From Gymnorhina tibicen (taxonomy: Eukaryota > Chordata > Aves > Passeriformes > Artamidae): DNA of 64,000 nucleotides. The notes under the pieces are model-generated. The model was given only the letters and a program-made list of their open reading frames with translations, was not told the origin of the DNA and made no database searches. Below, piece after piece: positions 47,727 through 59,185 of this stretch. Numbering within the stretch: the stretch's first letter is position 1; each line of letters begins with the position of its first letter. Both the position numbers and the translations under genes were made by a program. The DNA lies in assembly GCA_013399875.1 (NCBI GenBank), contig VXAZ01006396.1:193076-257075 (forward strand). The letters run 5' to 3'.

Positions 47727-49586
47727 TATCTAATGCTAATAAATAACATAATGCAGAAAATGCTGCCTTGATTTATTGCCAAAATTAAAATATGAAACTG
47801 CACTTTTTAGTAAAATTACAGTGCATGCCTGCTAACAAGAAAGTGAGAAATAAAAGCAATCTGGACTCCCAAATTTGAAATGAATCTGTTATTTTGAGTA
47901 CTGAAAGAATTTATGGCACTATCTTTCCCTCCATTTTAGCATGTGCTAGTAATGCCCAGCTGGAACTGGAAGTGGCTCAGACAGCCTGCAAGATGTTGTC
48001 CTTTCTGCAGGAGTGGAAAGGGGGCCAGAAATACCAGCGCTTCTGTATCCCTGCTAAATTTCCAGTCCATTTGAGCAGACAGACATAGTTGTGATGGGGT
48101 TTGGCTCAGTGTTTTTGGGGCACTCGGAGTCAGTGATTACCCCCTCCTCTGCAGCTGCCATATTGCAGAGCTCCTCCAGAAACACGTGGAGGAAGCACTA
48201 CCTGTTACTAATGATTGCTAAGCACCTGCTGCCTTTTACTTCTTGGTCTGTTCACCAAGGGCTGGCTCGTGTGAGGAAGGTGGCTTGTCCACACCTGGGT
48301 TTGCTACAGGAGACCCCAAATAGCTGGGGATAGATCTTCTTTTATGAGCACATCCTGCAAAAGGACATTGTGGCTCTCATGTAATGTTGGCAGCAAATGC
48401 GTTGCTTGCTGTGCTTGGAAGTTCCTTCCATCATTTTGTTTCTCGTGTCCATTTTCATTGCAAGATTTTCAGGAGCCAGAGTCAACCCCAGCCAGCATAC
48501 TCCTAGCACCAAGGCTTCTCATTTTGGTTGGTGCTCAGGCGTTGCTGTACTTCATATGATAAGTAATAGTTTAATAAGCCTCAGAAACTTGAACCCCCCC
48601 TTGAGCACTGTGGGGCTCGGTGTCACTTCAGGAACTGCCTCACGCCAGTTCTAGGTTTCAAAGGGGTGCTACAGCATCCACCACAGATAATACCCTTAGG
48701 ACTCCTGCCCTGTGTAAACTTCTCACATAAACTGCACAAAATCAGCAGCAGGGTGGGTATGGGAATAAGGGGGAGAAGATCATGGGCTGAGGGGCCAGGG
48801 GGAGCTGCTGAAAAGCAGCAGCAAATTATGTGGAGCTGAAAGCTAGTTAGGACCTTTGGGTAAAATAATAGTGCCCTCTGTGTTTATATCAAATGCCATG
48901 AGGATTTTCTCTAATGAAAGGCCACATAGGTACCCATTTTTTCGTTTGAGGAGATTTTAAAGAGTGTGCAGTAACTGAAGCACTAGAATCAAAGGCAAGG
49001 GAGCAAGAAATACATCTGTAGGTGCCTTGCAGCTTTTTGGTCCAGTCTATAATATTGAATGCAATTGTAAAACTGTATATTACCTTCTCTTTAATGATAT
49101 GTCTTGTGGTCAGATTTTTGGGGAGCATGATGGAAATTGGTGTGAGCCCCTTCCAAGGCATAGATAATGGCATAACCAGGTCTGCCTGTTGTTAGTCTTC
49201 AGCTCTGTATCTGACCTCCATGCATGTGTGCATCTAATAACAAAAATGTGTGTTGATAAGCAGCATTTTATGAAAAAATGATTTTCTTAATATATTATTC
49301 TGGCTTAACATCTGCATGTGGATTGCAAACTGTCAGAGCAAACCAGAGTAATTTTAAAAGGTATATGACAATATAAAGATGGTGTGAGGTAACCTGCTGG
49401 GACAGTCGTAGTGAAATCAGATTGGCAAAAATAAGGGTTGACCTGTTACTTGGAAGAAAGAGGCCAATTTATAACTGTGGTACATTGCTGTGTTAAATAA
49501 CTCAATTTACTTTAATCTGAACACTTGAAGGTCTTAGAAAATTAGTTAGAAGTCATTTGGTCTCTCTGGTTTGTGCTAGTTTAGGA
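47727..49586. other. Unique non-coding DNA
   Basis: No recognisable gene or transposon. A run of short open frames on the + strand at 47894-48654 has no family character. Confidence 0.5.
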
Positions 49587-49630
49587 TTTTTTTTTGTTTC
49601 TTTTCTTTTCTTTTTTTTTCTTTTTTGTAG
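49587..49630 (+). repeat. Poly-pyrimidine tract ending in TAG
   Basis: T/C-only sequence of about 40 bases, interrupted by rare G, ends TTTTTTGTAG. It is low complexity and at the same time a near-ideal splice acceptor on the + strand. Confidence 0.85.
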
Positions 49631-49778
49631 GGCAATGTTGGTTGAGTATCTCCAAGAAAATGAAGTACCGGCGAGGGGGCAGAAAATCCTGCCTGTTATT
49701 TCATGTAGCCAGAGAAAGAAGCAACACCTTGGAGGTGAATGATAGATATTATTATAAAAGAGTTGTAGCTCAGGGCAG
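49631..49778 (+). other. Candidate exon-like segment, unproven
   Basis: The 148-bp segment is bounded by a very strong polypyrimidine acceptor and a consensus donor, GGCAG|GTGAGC, at 49779. One of three frames is open (residues around KKMKYRRGGRKSC and NDRYYYKRV), with no recognisable domain. It could be an exon of a long non-coding RNA or a chance pairing. Confidence 0.18.
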
Positions 49779-51639
49779 GTGAGCGGTGTGTTAATGAGGA
49801 GCCACCTCCTGCTTTCTGACAGATGACTGTCATTGTTCAAATGCTGCCATCAGATTGATTAATAACTGGGTCATCCTGCCCTGCAGTTGGAGTAGACTGT
49901 CTTCATTCTTTTGCTGATTTCTCTAATATGCTGACCTGGAGGTGACCCAGTAGAGGTGGAGCTGAGATTAGCATTTCATTTCTTGTAGAACAACAAGAAA
50001 AAATTCACAAGGAGGCGGTGGGTGCAGGGGAAACACTAACCAAAAACTCAGAGAATGTTCTTATCCCCAGAGCAACCCCCAAACTTATTCATCATGTGCA
50101 AGAGCAAAAGTCCCTGCTTTATGAATAAGCAATTTTAGTATTTGATACATTTATATTTTTAATAAAGATTTTAAATAGTCAGGTTCATTTCTGCAGTGTC
50201 AGCTAAACCTAAATGAAAAGATGTATAAGGTCTCTTCAGAAAATGCAAAGAAATGTAAAGACCTCCATATTGAGGGGCAGGGGAATGAGCTGATATAACA
50301 TCAAAATTCCTGCTTTGCCTTAATGTCTCTTAATGTTCACTAAATTCACTATTAAAAGACCAAATAGTAAACAGCATGCTTTGACAAGTGAAATACAGGC
50401 GTATTATCCCAGATGACTGTTATTATGTGGAAAGAATGGCAATTCTCCTTCAAGATTTGTGTAATTTTCTCTATTTTCTTGGTTTAAACTCTTCTGAAAG
50501 CAATGGCATGGTGAGTTTACCTTTCTCCTTGTCATATGTTGGCAAGGTGTGATGGCTCTCATCTGCTTCAGGAGCACGGAGCACAATATAATAGTCAACT
50601 TGAGCCAGAGGGATACTTGCAACTAATTAGGATTCAATTTTCAGACTTTTTGGAACATTGCTTTGGCTAAAAGTTACATGAAAATATCCTTCAAATAGCT
50701 TGTGAAATTGGCTCATTTCTGGCACTCTTTTAAAATTACTGATCCTTCTATTACATGGACCAGCGCCGCAATTTGAGACTTTTCTATTTTAATGCAACGT
50801 TTGTAACATTTTTCAAGAATACGTGTTATTCCTTCCATCTTCCTGGAGAGTCCTCTCCCTCCTCCTTTCTCATTGCTTATGAAAGCAACCAAGCCTTTCT
50901 GTCCTGGGACTCCACAGCAGAGCAGTACTCTCCTATGGAATGCAGCTAACCAGGTGAACGACCTAGAAGTGCTCCCATTTGATCACGTGTGCTCTGTTCA
51001 TGTGCACATGCCATGTAGAGTACCTTCAGCTCAGCTAAAGCTTTAGGCCACTTCTGAATTAGTTGTTTTTTTTCCCTAAAAAGGGACAACCTTCCCTTTT
51101 TAAGTGACGCTTATGTTTTCAGATATAAGCAGTGAGCAGCCAAAGCCAATAATTATCAGCTTCAAAAACAACTTCAAATCTCCGCACTGAATCATGATTT
51201 GTGTTTTAAACACACTCGGCCTTACAGTGTGAGAGATTACTTTATGCTTACAAAATACATAACTAGAGGCTAGAACAAAACAAAACCCAGTAGAAAAAGA
51301 AGCAAGAGGTTTGTCAAAAGAAAAACGTAGCCAGTTGTTCATTTTTAGTACTTAATATATGTAGCCACTTCTGTGCTAAGGAGCCATTTTTGAACACTTA
51401 CCTCTGCCTGCAAAATGTACCTTAAAACAAGAAAGAAAAACCTTAATGTAGGTCAACTTCTACAATAATTAGGGAGTTTTGAGCATGGAAGATTCCAAAT
51501 AGAAACCATAAATGAGTTCCCCTTCACCTAAAGTTGCATGTCTGTAAAGTATTCACCACGTCCTGTGCAATGAATAGAACCTCGTTCTTCATTCAGTACT
51601 GTGAGACCAGCCCATGTCCAGACAAGCAGTTTTGGTAAT
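49779..51639. other. Unique non-coding DNA
   Basis: Nothing recognisable apart from scattered short A/T runs. A small CpG pair lies at 50760-50770. Confidence 0.5.
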
Positions 51640-51790
51640 CTGGCGTTACTTTTGAAGTAGCTTCAGCTTGGAAACGTCGTATCTGCTCATTAACAACCGA
51701 ATGGATGCAAAATGTGAGGCAGGTGTTGCTGACCTCTTGTGCAAAACAGTGGGTCCCAAATAACTTTCAGTTTGTGTGAAACAGCAACCA
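51640..51790. promoter_or_regulatory. Weak candidate regulatory element
   Basis: CpGs (GGCGTTAC, AACGTCG, ACCGAATGG) surround CTCATTAACAA and GGATGCAAAATG, which are homeodomain-like and octamer-like sites. The perfect POU-type palindrome lies 350 bp downstream. Confidence 0.25.
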
Positions 51791-52136
51791 GGGCAGTCAT
51801 TTTGCTATTATGAGAATAATACTTAGCATAGGCCTTCTATGAAAGTGGCTGTCCCTGGAGTCCAGGAATAAGCACATTATTAGGAGGCACATTTGAAAGG
51901 GTGCCTTGGAGTTCTGTGAGGCAAGGTGAATTTCTGAGCCTCTTGAAGTAACTGCTAAGGAGATTCTCTATTTAGCTATCGCACGCTCTTAAATCTATTC
52001 AGCTACCCAGGGCTCTGTTTGAGTAACATTAAAAGTTGACTTTAGACCCATAAAAGCCAAGAAACTCAGTGTTAAGGCTGAAAATTCTGGCTGCAGCTCT
52101 AGTCTTGATGCGAGGCCTTATGCCAAAATAATAACA

Positions 52137-52160
52137 ATAATGCAAAAAAATTTGCATTAT
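52137..52160. repeat. Perfect palindrome with POU octamer-like arms
   Basis: ATAATGCAAA (52137-52146) and TTTGCATTAT (52151-52160) are exact inverted copies separated by AAAA. Each arm holds ATGCAAA/TTTGCAT, seven bases of the octamer recognised by POU factors. Confidence 0.95.
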
Positions 52161-52419
52161 GGCTGCAGTGGCATACTATATTTCAGATTCCACTACGGCC
52201 TTTTTTCTTTACTGCACCCTTCTCTTCAGTCACTTTTTTTACTCTTTTTCATTACAGCAAACATTTCTCAAAAAGTGCTTCAGATACCTGTGGTAACCAA
52301 TACCTTTCTGTAGGTGGAAGTGGTGATATCACAGTAATGTAATTGCCATGAAATGGCAAATATCTTTTCGGCAATGCCCACTAAAAGACCTTTAAGATTC
52401 CTATCTTGGGATATGTGTT

Positions 52420-52475
52420 GACAAACTGGTGTGCCATGGTATCTGAAGTGACAAACTGGTGTGCCGTTGTATCTG
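52420..52475 (+). repeat. Imperfect 30-bp tandem duplication
   Basis: GACAAACTGGTGTGCC followed by ATGGTATCTG (first copy) or GTTGTATCTG (second copy) recurs with a 30-bp period. Two substitutions separate the copies over 26 bases. Confidence 0.92.
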
Positions 52476-55400
52476 TAAAATGCTTTTTTATGTTATCTAG
52501 TTTTGCTCCTTCTACTTAAATCATGATTCAGAAAGGAAAGAGATCATTTATGAGTTCCAGAAGGCAGCAGAGAAAGAAAGAAGTTTTCAGGGAGATAGCT
52601 GATTTGTGGGTTTCTGGTAAATAGGAGGCTTGTTTGATTTCTGTTGTGGGAGTGGAAAGTCAATACTGGGTGAGGACCAGATGTGGCAAGATGTAGGCTG
52701 CAGAGGATTCAGAACAATTTTGGGTCCCATTTAGACCTAGGGCAGAATCCCTATTGACTTCATGTGGGTAAAAATTTCAGCTTCAGATCCAGAAGTTCCC
52801 AAACAAAATGATCAATGTGGATTTTGTGTACAGGCAGTCCTCTGGTCCCTCTCAACTTGTTTTGGCTTCTCCTACTGAAAAGATTTTTATTCAAAGAAAT
52901 ATGGGGAAAAACTTAACAGATGATTTTATCTTCACATCTTCCAAGATGGTTTGTTTAATCTGACACTTTCTATATAGGCATTGCAAGCACAAGCTGAAAT
53001 GGTGTAAAGGGGGACAGTGTGTGGAACCTGACCTGGACGCTGGAGTCTTTTGTAGTAACTAGCTAAGTATTTGTTGCTGGTTTCATGAGGAAATTGATTT
53101 GGCATATTTAATGTTGTTTCTTTATTTTATAGGTAATGGACTATTCCCATAGCTCTGTTAAAAAATAGTGTGCATATATATATATCTATCTATCTCACAG
53201 ATTTACAATTCTGCTGTTTCACTAGGGATACACTTAATGTGGTATAAGTCTCTGGATATGACAATTAAATTCACATGACCCACGGACTACCTCACAACCC
53301 AAAATTGCCCTTTGCATATTATGAGGGAATAGTGATTACCCTCTAATCACTTATTAAATCTGCTTTTCCAATGAAACTTTGTCTTTCCAGGGCCTAAAAA
53401 GATGGAAGGAAAAGAAATCTGGTGTTTGTAACAAAACCCAGTAATGTCACAGTGCCCATTATCTGTACTTCTGCTAAATATGCTCAAAAGAACAGTGTCA
53501 TGTTTCTTCTACACCACAAACTTATTGAAACAAGAGAACCTTTTGTTGAGAAGAATCTTATATGCATATAAGTGCTTAAGTAACTTTGCAAATGGATCAT
53601 TTGGTGTGGTGAATAACACTGCACTGCAATAGCATTGAATTATCATGTTTGCTATGTGTATTGATATCTTGTCCCAGATAAACGTGAGTCTCTGTCCCAG
53701 TGCTGATGAAAGTTTTTTGGGTTTTTTTTTTCAGCTGTTGATAAGGTGTGGATGAGCAAAAGTAATAGGGAAAATCTAAGCTCTGAATTTGCCATCACCT
53801 TGTGGTTTTGGAGAGCTCAAGTTCTTGAGAAATTCAAAGTCCTACTTGGTCACTCTTTTGTTGCAACTTTTTAATGTTATTGCTATAAGCTGTAAGTGCA
53901 AGAGCATGGTTTTTTCTGCATTATGCTTAAAATGCCCAGAGCCTCTAAAATGAGAGATTGAGGCTTGGCTGAGTCAACTCAACATTTCATTTTGCTGAAG
54001 CAGATAAATACACTTTCATTTAATTTACTGTGGGAAAATCTTTCAAAGCTAGGTCCCATGGCACTTTCAGTGGTAGCAGATTTCTGCACATGAGTTTTTG
54101 GCCAAGGTCACTGTGTTCTAGCTGTCCTCTTAACTGCCATTCTTCATCCCAGAGGTGACTGAATTTTAGTGATGGGTGAAATAATTTTTCTGCTTTAACT
54201 TAGAATATCTTTGGACACAAAGTCTAAAATAAATGTGAGATATAATTAAACACAGTGCAGAATTCTGTATATGGTGGAAGGGATAGATAACCTGCCTGTT
54301 TCAACCTAACTTGTAAAGGAGATATGTTAAGCTATGCTTTCTTTCTTCCTTTGTTTGTGTTTTTTTCAAAAAAACCCCACTATTTTTCTAAGGGACAAGT
54401 AAATTATCCTTGCCTCAGAAGATCTTAAAATTAGTAGGGAGATCTCCTGATCTGGCATGCAAATAAAACTGCTTTTTCGTCCTTCCTATCTCAGGGCTGA
54501 CTATGATAGATTCCAGCTTCCCCAAACATGTAATTCATGACCAAATGAAGGTCATCACTTTTTTGTCCAAAAGTCCAGACTGACACCTGCTATCAAGGTC
54601 TGAGAGGTAGAGCACTAAATCCCTCACCAACCTCTTAACTTTTTCATCTTTTACCTGGAGATTAGATCAGCACTGCAGCCTTTGCAAACAGCAGTGGGAA
54701 AGAAGATTCAGTATTAAAAGTAAAGGCAAAAATGGAAGTTCTTGTTGGGTGAAACTACTGTGTTCTGCAGGCTTGTTTGGGACTGAGCCAAGGGTGTGAA
54801 ATGTGAATGTGATTTTTAACCCTTCTCATAACTGCAGGGGAGAAATCGTCTAGTGAATGAACCTAAAACTCCTTGTCCTATTACAAACTACCTGTGTTAC
54901 ACTGGATAAATTCTCTATGGAAGCATGCACCTTTCTTCCCTGCTTGGAAGAAAGGAACGAAATAACATTTCCCTTGTCTATAGAGCTGAGGAAAACCATG
55001 CTAAATACACTGCGTCTTTAGACTCTGATGAGGAGGGACAAATGAAAGCCTGTATTTAGAATCTTAATGCTAACGTGACTAAGATTAACCTCAACTGAGA
55101 TTTTAAATTGGGATCAGCTACAGCTGCAACACCTGGATCACAGTTTCACTGGAGTTCAGGGCTTAGGGGAATCAGACTGCTTTGGCTTGGGCCCCCTACT
55201 CTAGCATGGAGGCTTTTTCACTAAGCTGACCCAGAGTCTTTCAGGCTGGACCCTCTGTCACTCTGATTTCATGCTGTGGCTGATGCTGTGATGATGTAGA
55301 GCTGGACAACACAAGCACACCTCAAAAGAAGAAAGTTCCCTAAACAAGACATGCTTATGCCTACATACTTACATTTCTGGTAAATCAGGAACTCACAGCA

Positions 55401-56879
55401 GTCACTATTTCAAAGTAGTGCTAAGAGCATGTATTTTACATTGGTATCATTTTTATTAACAGCAAATATGAATGAGGACAAGGATAGGGGCACCAAACAT
55501 ATAACCCTGCTATCAACTCACCCACCTCAGTTTTCTTTTTCTTGAGCCTGAATTCAACTTGAATTGTTATTTTGAAAACTTTTGAATTTAACTCCAAACT
55601 TGCCCTTTCTATATCTTATTGTTGGTTCATGGTAACAATTCCATAAAGTCCATTTTCACACATCAGTCTGCAGGGCAGGGTTAGACTGCAAGTCCCCGGG
55701 CTGTCCTTGCCACATGACTTGCCAGCACCTGTCTTAAGCCGCTGTGTCTACCCACACTCTGCAAATGTTTGTGGGGACCCAGTCAACGTGGGAATGAACC
55801 ATGCCTGTGCTGAACTGTTACTGCTGGTGGGAGTGTCCTATTCCTCTCTTCCCAGGAAGAAGGAAAAGAGCTCCCTTAGTGAAGAACTGTGGGCTTTTTT
55901 GTGCCTGAAATTTGTCCTGCTGTACTAACTTTCCATGTTTAATGTCCACTAATAGAAATCCTGTTGGTGCCCCATCCTGTTTCCCACTTGCGTACTGCCT
56001 GTTCTGCTTCTTGAGATGGTAAAAGGAGTGGAGATAGGCAAGGAGCATGAGATGACATCCTTCATGGCAGAGCTCTGCCTGCCCACCCTGGCCCTCTGAC
56101 AAACTGATTTGGCATTGCCAATCTGCTCAACACCCTGGGTTTGATCTGAAGCAATGTGGAGCTGAAACATGAAGACACAGCTCAGCCTGAACCCCCAAAA
56201 CAAAGCCTTGGTTTTGGCAGACTGGGGGATGAGGCTGGCACCACCTGAGTGAGTGGAACAGAGACACTCATGTGAAGCCATCCATGCTGTTGTCAGGCTG
56301 GGGCTATCCAGGGGAAAGATGCTGGAAGGCCCCATGCCTCAAGCACCTTGCAATTCAGACCCACTGTTTTGATGGCCATAAAATCCTCCCCAGCCTTTTA
56401 AAAGTGTACAGACGGATCTCTTCTCCAGGACATGGGAGTTCCTCAGTGCAAGACCCCTCTAATATCAGGAAATACTCTATTTATCCTGCTCAGTGGTGGG
56501 GAAGCCAAGACAGGAAGACACCGGGGCCAGGAGTCATGCTGGAGGGCTGTGAGAGTGCAGCAGTCCTAATGCTCACGTTCACCCAACCACCTCCACCCAG
56601 CTCTGGCTGCACCCCAGCAGCTCCCAGAGGCTGATCTCAGCCTGGCTCCTGTCCCACTGTCTGTAGCCAGTGTGCCCTGTCCGTGGGCACCGCCTCTGAG
56701 CCCATGGCAGCAGCTGGCAGCAGGCACTGGTTACAGGATCTGGATCTTGTGCTCTGCCCAAACACGGCACAGATTCATTTGCAAGAATCAAGCAGGAATA
56801 TTTCAGCATTGGCACCAGTTACTGACAGGCTTTCGGAAAAGAGATTTTTCCCACCTGCATGTTATAAAACCATAGTAAA

Positions 56880-56975
56880 TGGAGACTGTAATCTCTCGAC
56901 ATTAAACAAATGAGGAAGCTGCATTCTGAAACGCATAAGTCACCACCAGCCTTTACCAAATAATAACAATTGCTT
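56880..56975 (-). mobile_element. Possible MIR/L2-type ancient repeat remnant
   Basis: ACAAATGAGGAAGCTGCATT followed by CTGAAACGCATAAGTCACC resembles the reverse complement of the MIR core (ACAGATGAGGAAACTGAGGC then TTAAGTGACTTGCCC). The similarity is patchy. Confidence 0.35.
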
Positions 56976-58183
56976 TGCTGATGGCCCTGTCTCTCACTGT
57001 TAGCATGCTGAATGACAGGGAGTAGTGTGTGCTAGTGAGAGTATCTCATTTGTTCCAAGTACTGCAAGCATTCCTGCAAATCCACAGAGGCTCTTCATAA
57101 TCTTTTGCAGGTGGTCAGATTTTAAATATTAGAAAAAAGTGAACTAACATATTAAAACAGGAAGATAAGCATTTCCTTTGTTTGTTTTCTATTAATTTGC
57201 TAAAGCAATGCATCTTATTTGTGTCACCTATTAGCTGGTTTCGTAATATCCTGATGGACTGATGAATTTTATTTTTTTTTTAATTCTCATTTGCAACTCC
57301 ACAAAACCCTATCTCTAGCACAGAGAATAGACTGGAAAAGCAAGATAACTACTTCCTCAACAAGGCCTGATAGCTTCTAGAAACAATGACAGTAAGATCT
57401 AATCTGAATAAGTAGCAAGATTTTAAGATGTGGGGTAGAGGTTATACAGATAAATACTATTTTTCCCAGCAGGTATGCACAAAGGGACAGGCTGCCCATT
57501 GGTAATTACTGGAAAATTGCAATCCAGTTGATATGGCTTATGGACCTCTACCTGATTCACACACAAAGGAAACACACAGACATTACATGTCCAAGAGGCC
57601 ATGCTGAAATCTCATTTAAAGGGCTGTGACTTGGGTACAAAGAAATCTCTCAATCTCTGGCTTACCTCTGCAGCAAACTCTGCTTAAAAAATCTACCTGG
57701 GACAGATGATCCAATACAAGGCCAACATGGATGGAAAATACAAATGACAGTGGTTGATTTTTCTCTTCGAAAATGCTTAAAATACAACCCTTAAAAAATA
57801 TCCACCTCGCCTTCATGGAATAGACCCACTAGACAGAATTTTCAGGACTTCTGGTTAGTTTGCATTTGTTTTCATTCAGCTGCTAGCTATGATGTCAAAT
57901 ATCCTCTCTGTTTATCTGTGAGCGTGGTATTGTCCATAACCAGGGCTACCAGTGGAAAGGAGTGACTGGATGTGGATTTTGTGTGTGATAGTCACAGGCA
58001 CCCCCTTGCTGTACTCTTTAACTGGATCAGACACACCTGATACATTCATCTCTCTAGTCTTTCATCTAACATGTGATACACCCCAAAAAGGCTCATTAGC
58101 TAAAGTTTATTCCAGAAGCTGTTAAGGAATAAAGTTTCTGGGACAGTCAAACAACAAAGGACAAGCTGAAAAAAGATGGCGCA

Positions 58184-58205
58184 TAAATAAAAATAAAAAT
58201 AAAAC
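58184..58205 (+). repeat. AAATA/AAAATA simple repeat
   Basis: Four imperfect A-rich units next to a poly-A-rich flank. Confidence 0.8.
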
Positions 58206-58394
58206 CAGCCAGAATTAGTTCTTTATTGACACAGAAAATGGAAAATGCTTTTCCCCTTTAACTAATGATTTTGTACAAGCCCTTCCCATATTTTTCTTGC
58301 AATTTAGCTATGAAAGGAAGGATAAAGATGTTTAATGCTTGCTGTACTGATTTTTCCAGAGATTTGAGTGACATTCCAGAGCCCTGAGAAAGGT

Positions 58395-58860
58395 TAGCTT
58401 CTCTGAGATTTACCTGGGCATTTGCATGCTGAGGCCAATGCAGTATATTGAATTGTTGGTTTTAAGCAGAGGCTGGCAACGTACGTGTGAGAAGCCCTTT
58501 TCTGAAACCCTCTGGGCACTTGGGGCCTGTTAAGATCTTTCTTGTTTCTTTCTGTTCTCATGTATCATCATTTGGGGTTATACAGGATGCTCTGGGAAGG
58601 CAAACCTCGGGCTGAAGGTCAGGCCCTCCCTGGTGAAGCAAAATTGTTGCTGCCGCAGAGGTGTTCACAGGAAATCAATATGGCTGCTAAAGTGTCTTTG
58701 CTTAGGAAGGCCGCCTAAGTAGCCTTTCCCTCATCTCTAATGGCAAGTAACCTTCAGTTTATTAATCTACAGAGCCATCAATATGTCTCTCTATGTCCCT
58801 GTGATTGATCTATATACCTGATAGTGTCTGCCATTAAAATCCATGTTTTCCAGCTTTCCT
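58395..58860. promoter_or_regulatory. Weak candidate regulatory region
   Basis: A full POU octamer ATTTGCAT lies at 58420-58427. AACGTACGTG near 58479 and a run of homeodomain/CUT-like sites (AATCAATATGG, TTTATTAATCTA, CATCAATATG) follow. No frame of note crosses the region. The assignment is tentative. Confidence 0.22.
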
Positions 58861-59109
58861 GGTCACCTGGAATGGGTAAAGCCAGTTTGGACATCCTTAT
58901 TGTGGAGCTGGGAAAGAAGAGCAGGGGAGCATGCTTCCTTTTTATCTACCATTACTAATTTGTCTTTAGGACTGGATATTCAGATTAGGCCTTCCCCTCC
59001 CCTACCGCCCCACTTAAATGACAGTTCTATTGTGCTTTTGTTGGCAAATATGGATAATAAAGCTTCACCTTAAAAGCTGGGCCTTTGAGGACGTGGTTTA
59101 TTTCTTGGT

Positions 59110-59185
59110 CCTCCCCTAGGCAAGCCATTTAATCGTTCTGTGTCTTTCTTCTCACTATCAAATGGAGACACTACTTTACTCCTGG
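59110..59185 (+). mobile_element. MIR SINE remnant
   Basis: CCTAGGCAAGCCATTTAATC, then GTTCTGTGTCTTTCTTCTCA and CTATCAAATGGAGACACTAC, follow the order and spacing of the MIR core (CTTGGGCAAGTTACTTAACC, CTCTGTGCCTCAGTTTCCTC, ATCTGTAAAATGGGGATAAT). MIR is a tRNA-derived SINE that was active before the amniote radiation, so a diverged copy is expected. Both ends are lost. Confidence 0.6.

Larger units (their letters stand above)
52476..58394. other. Unique non-coding DNA
   Basis: About 5.9 kb with no supported gene. A TA/TATC simple repeat lies at 53172-53196 and a T run at about 57269-57282. Overlapping open frames at 55700-56900 lie in a slightly G+C-richer section and show no family features. 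Confidence 0.5.
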
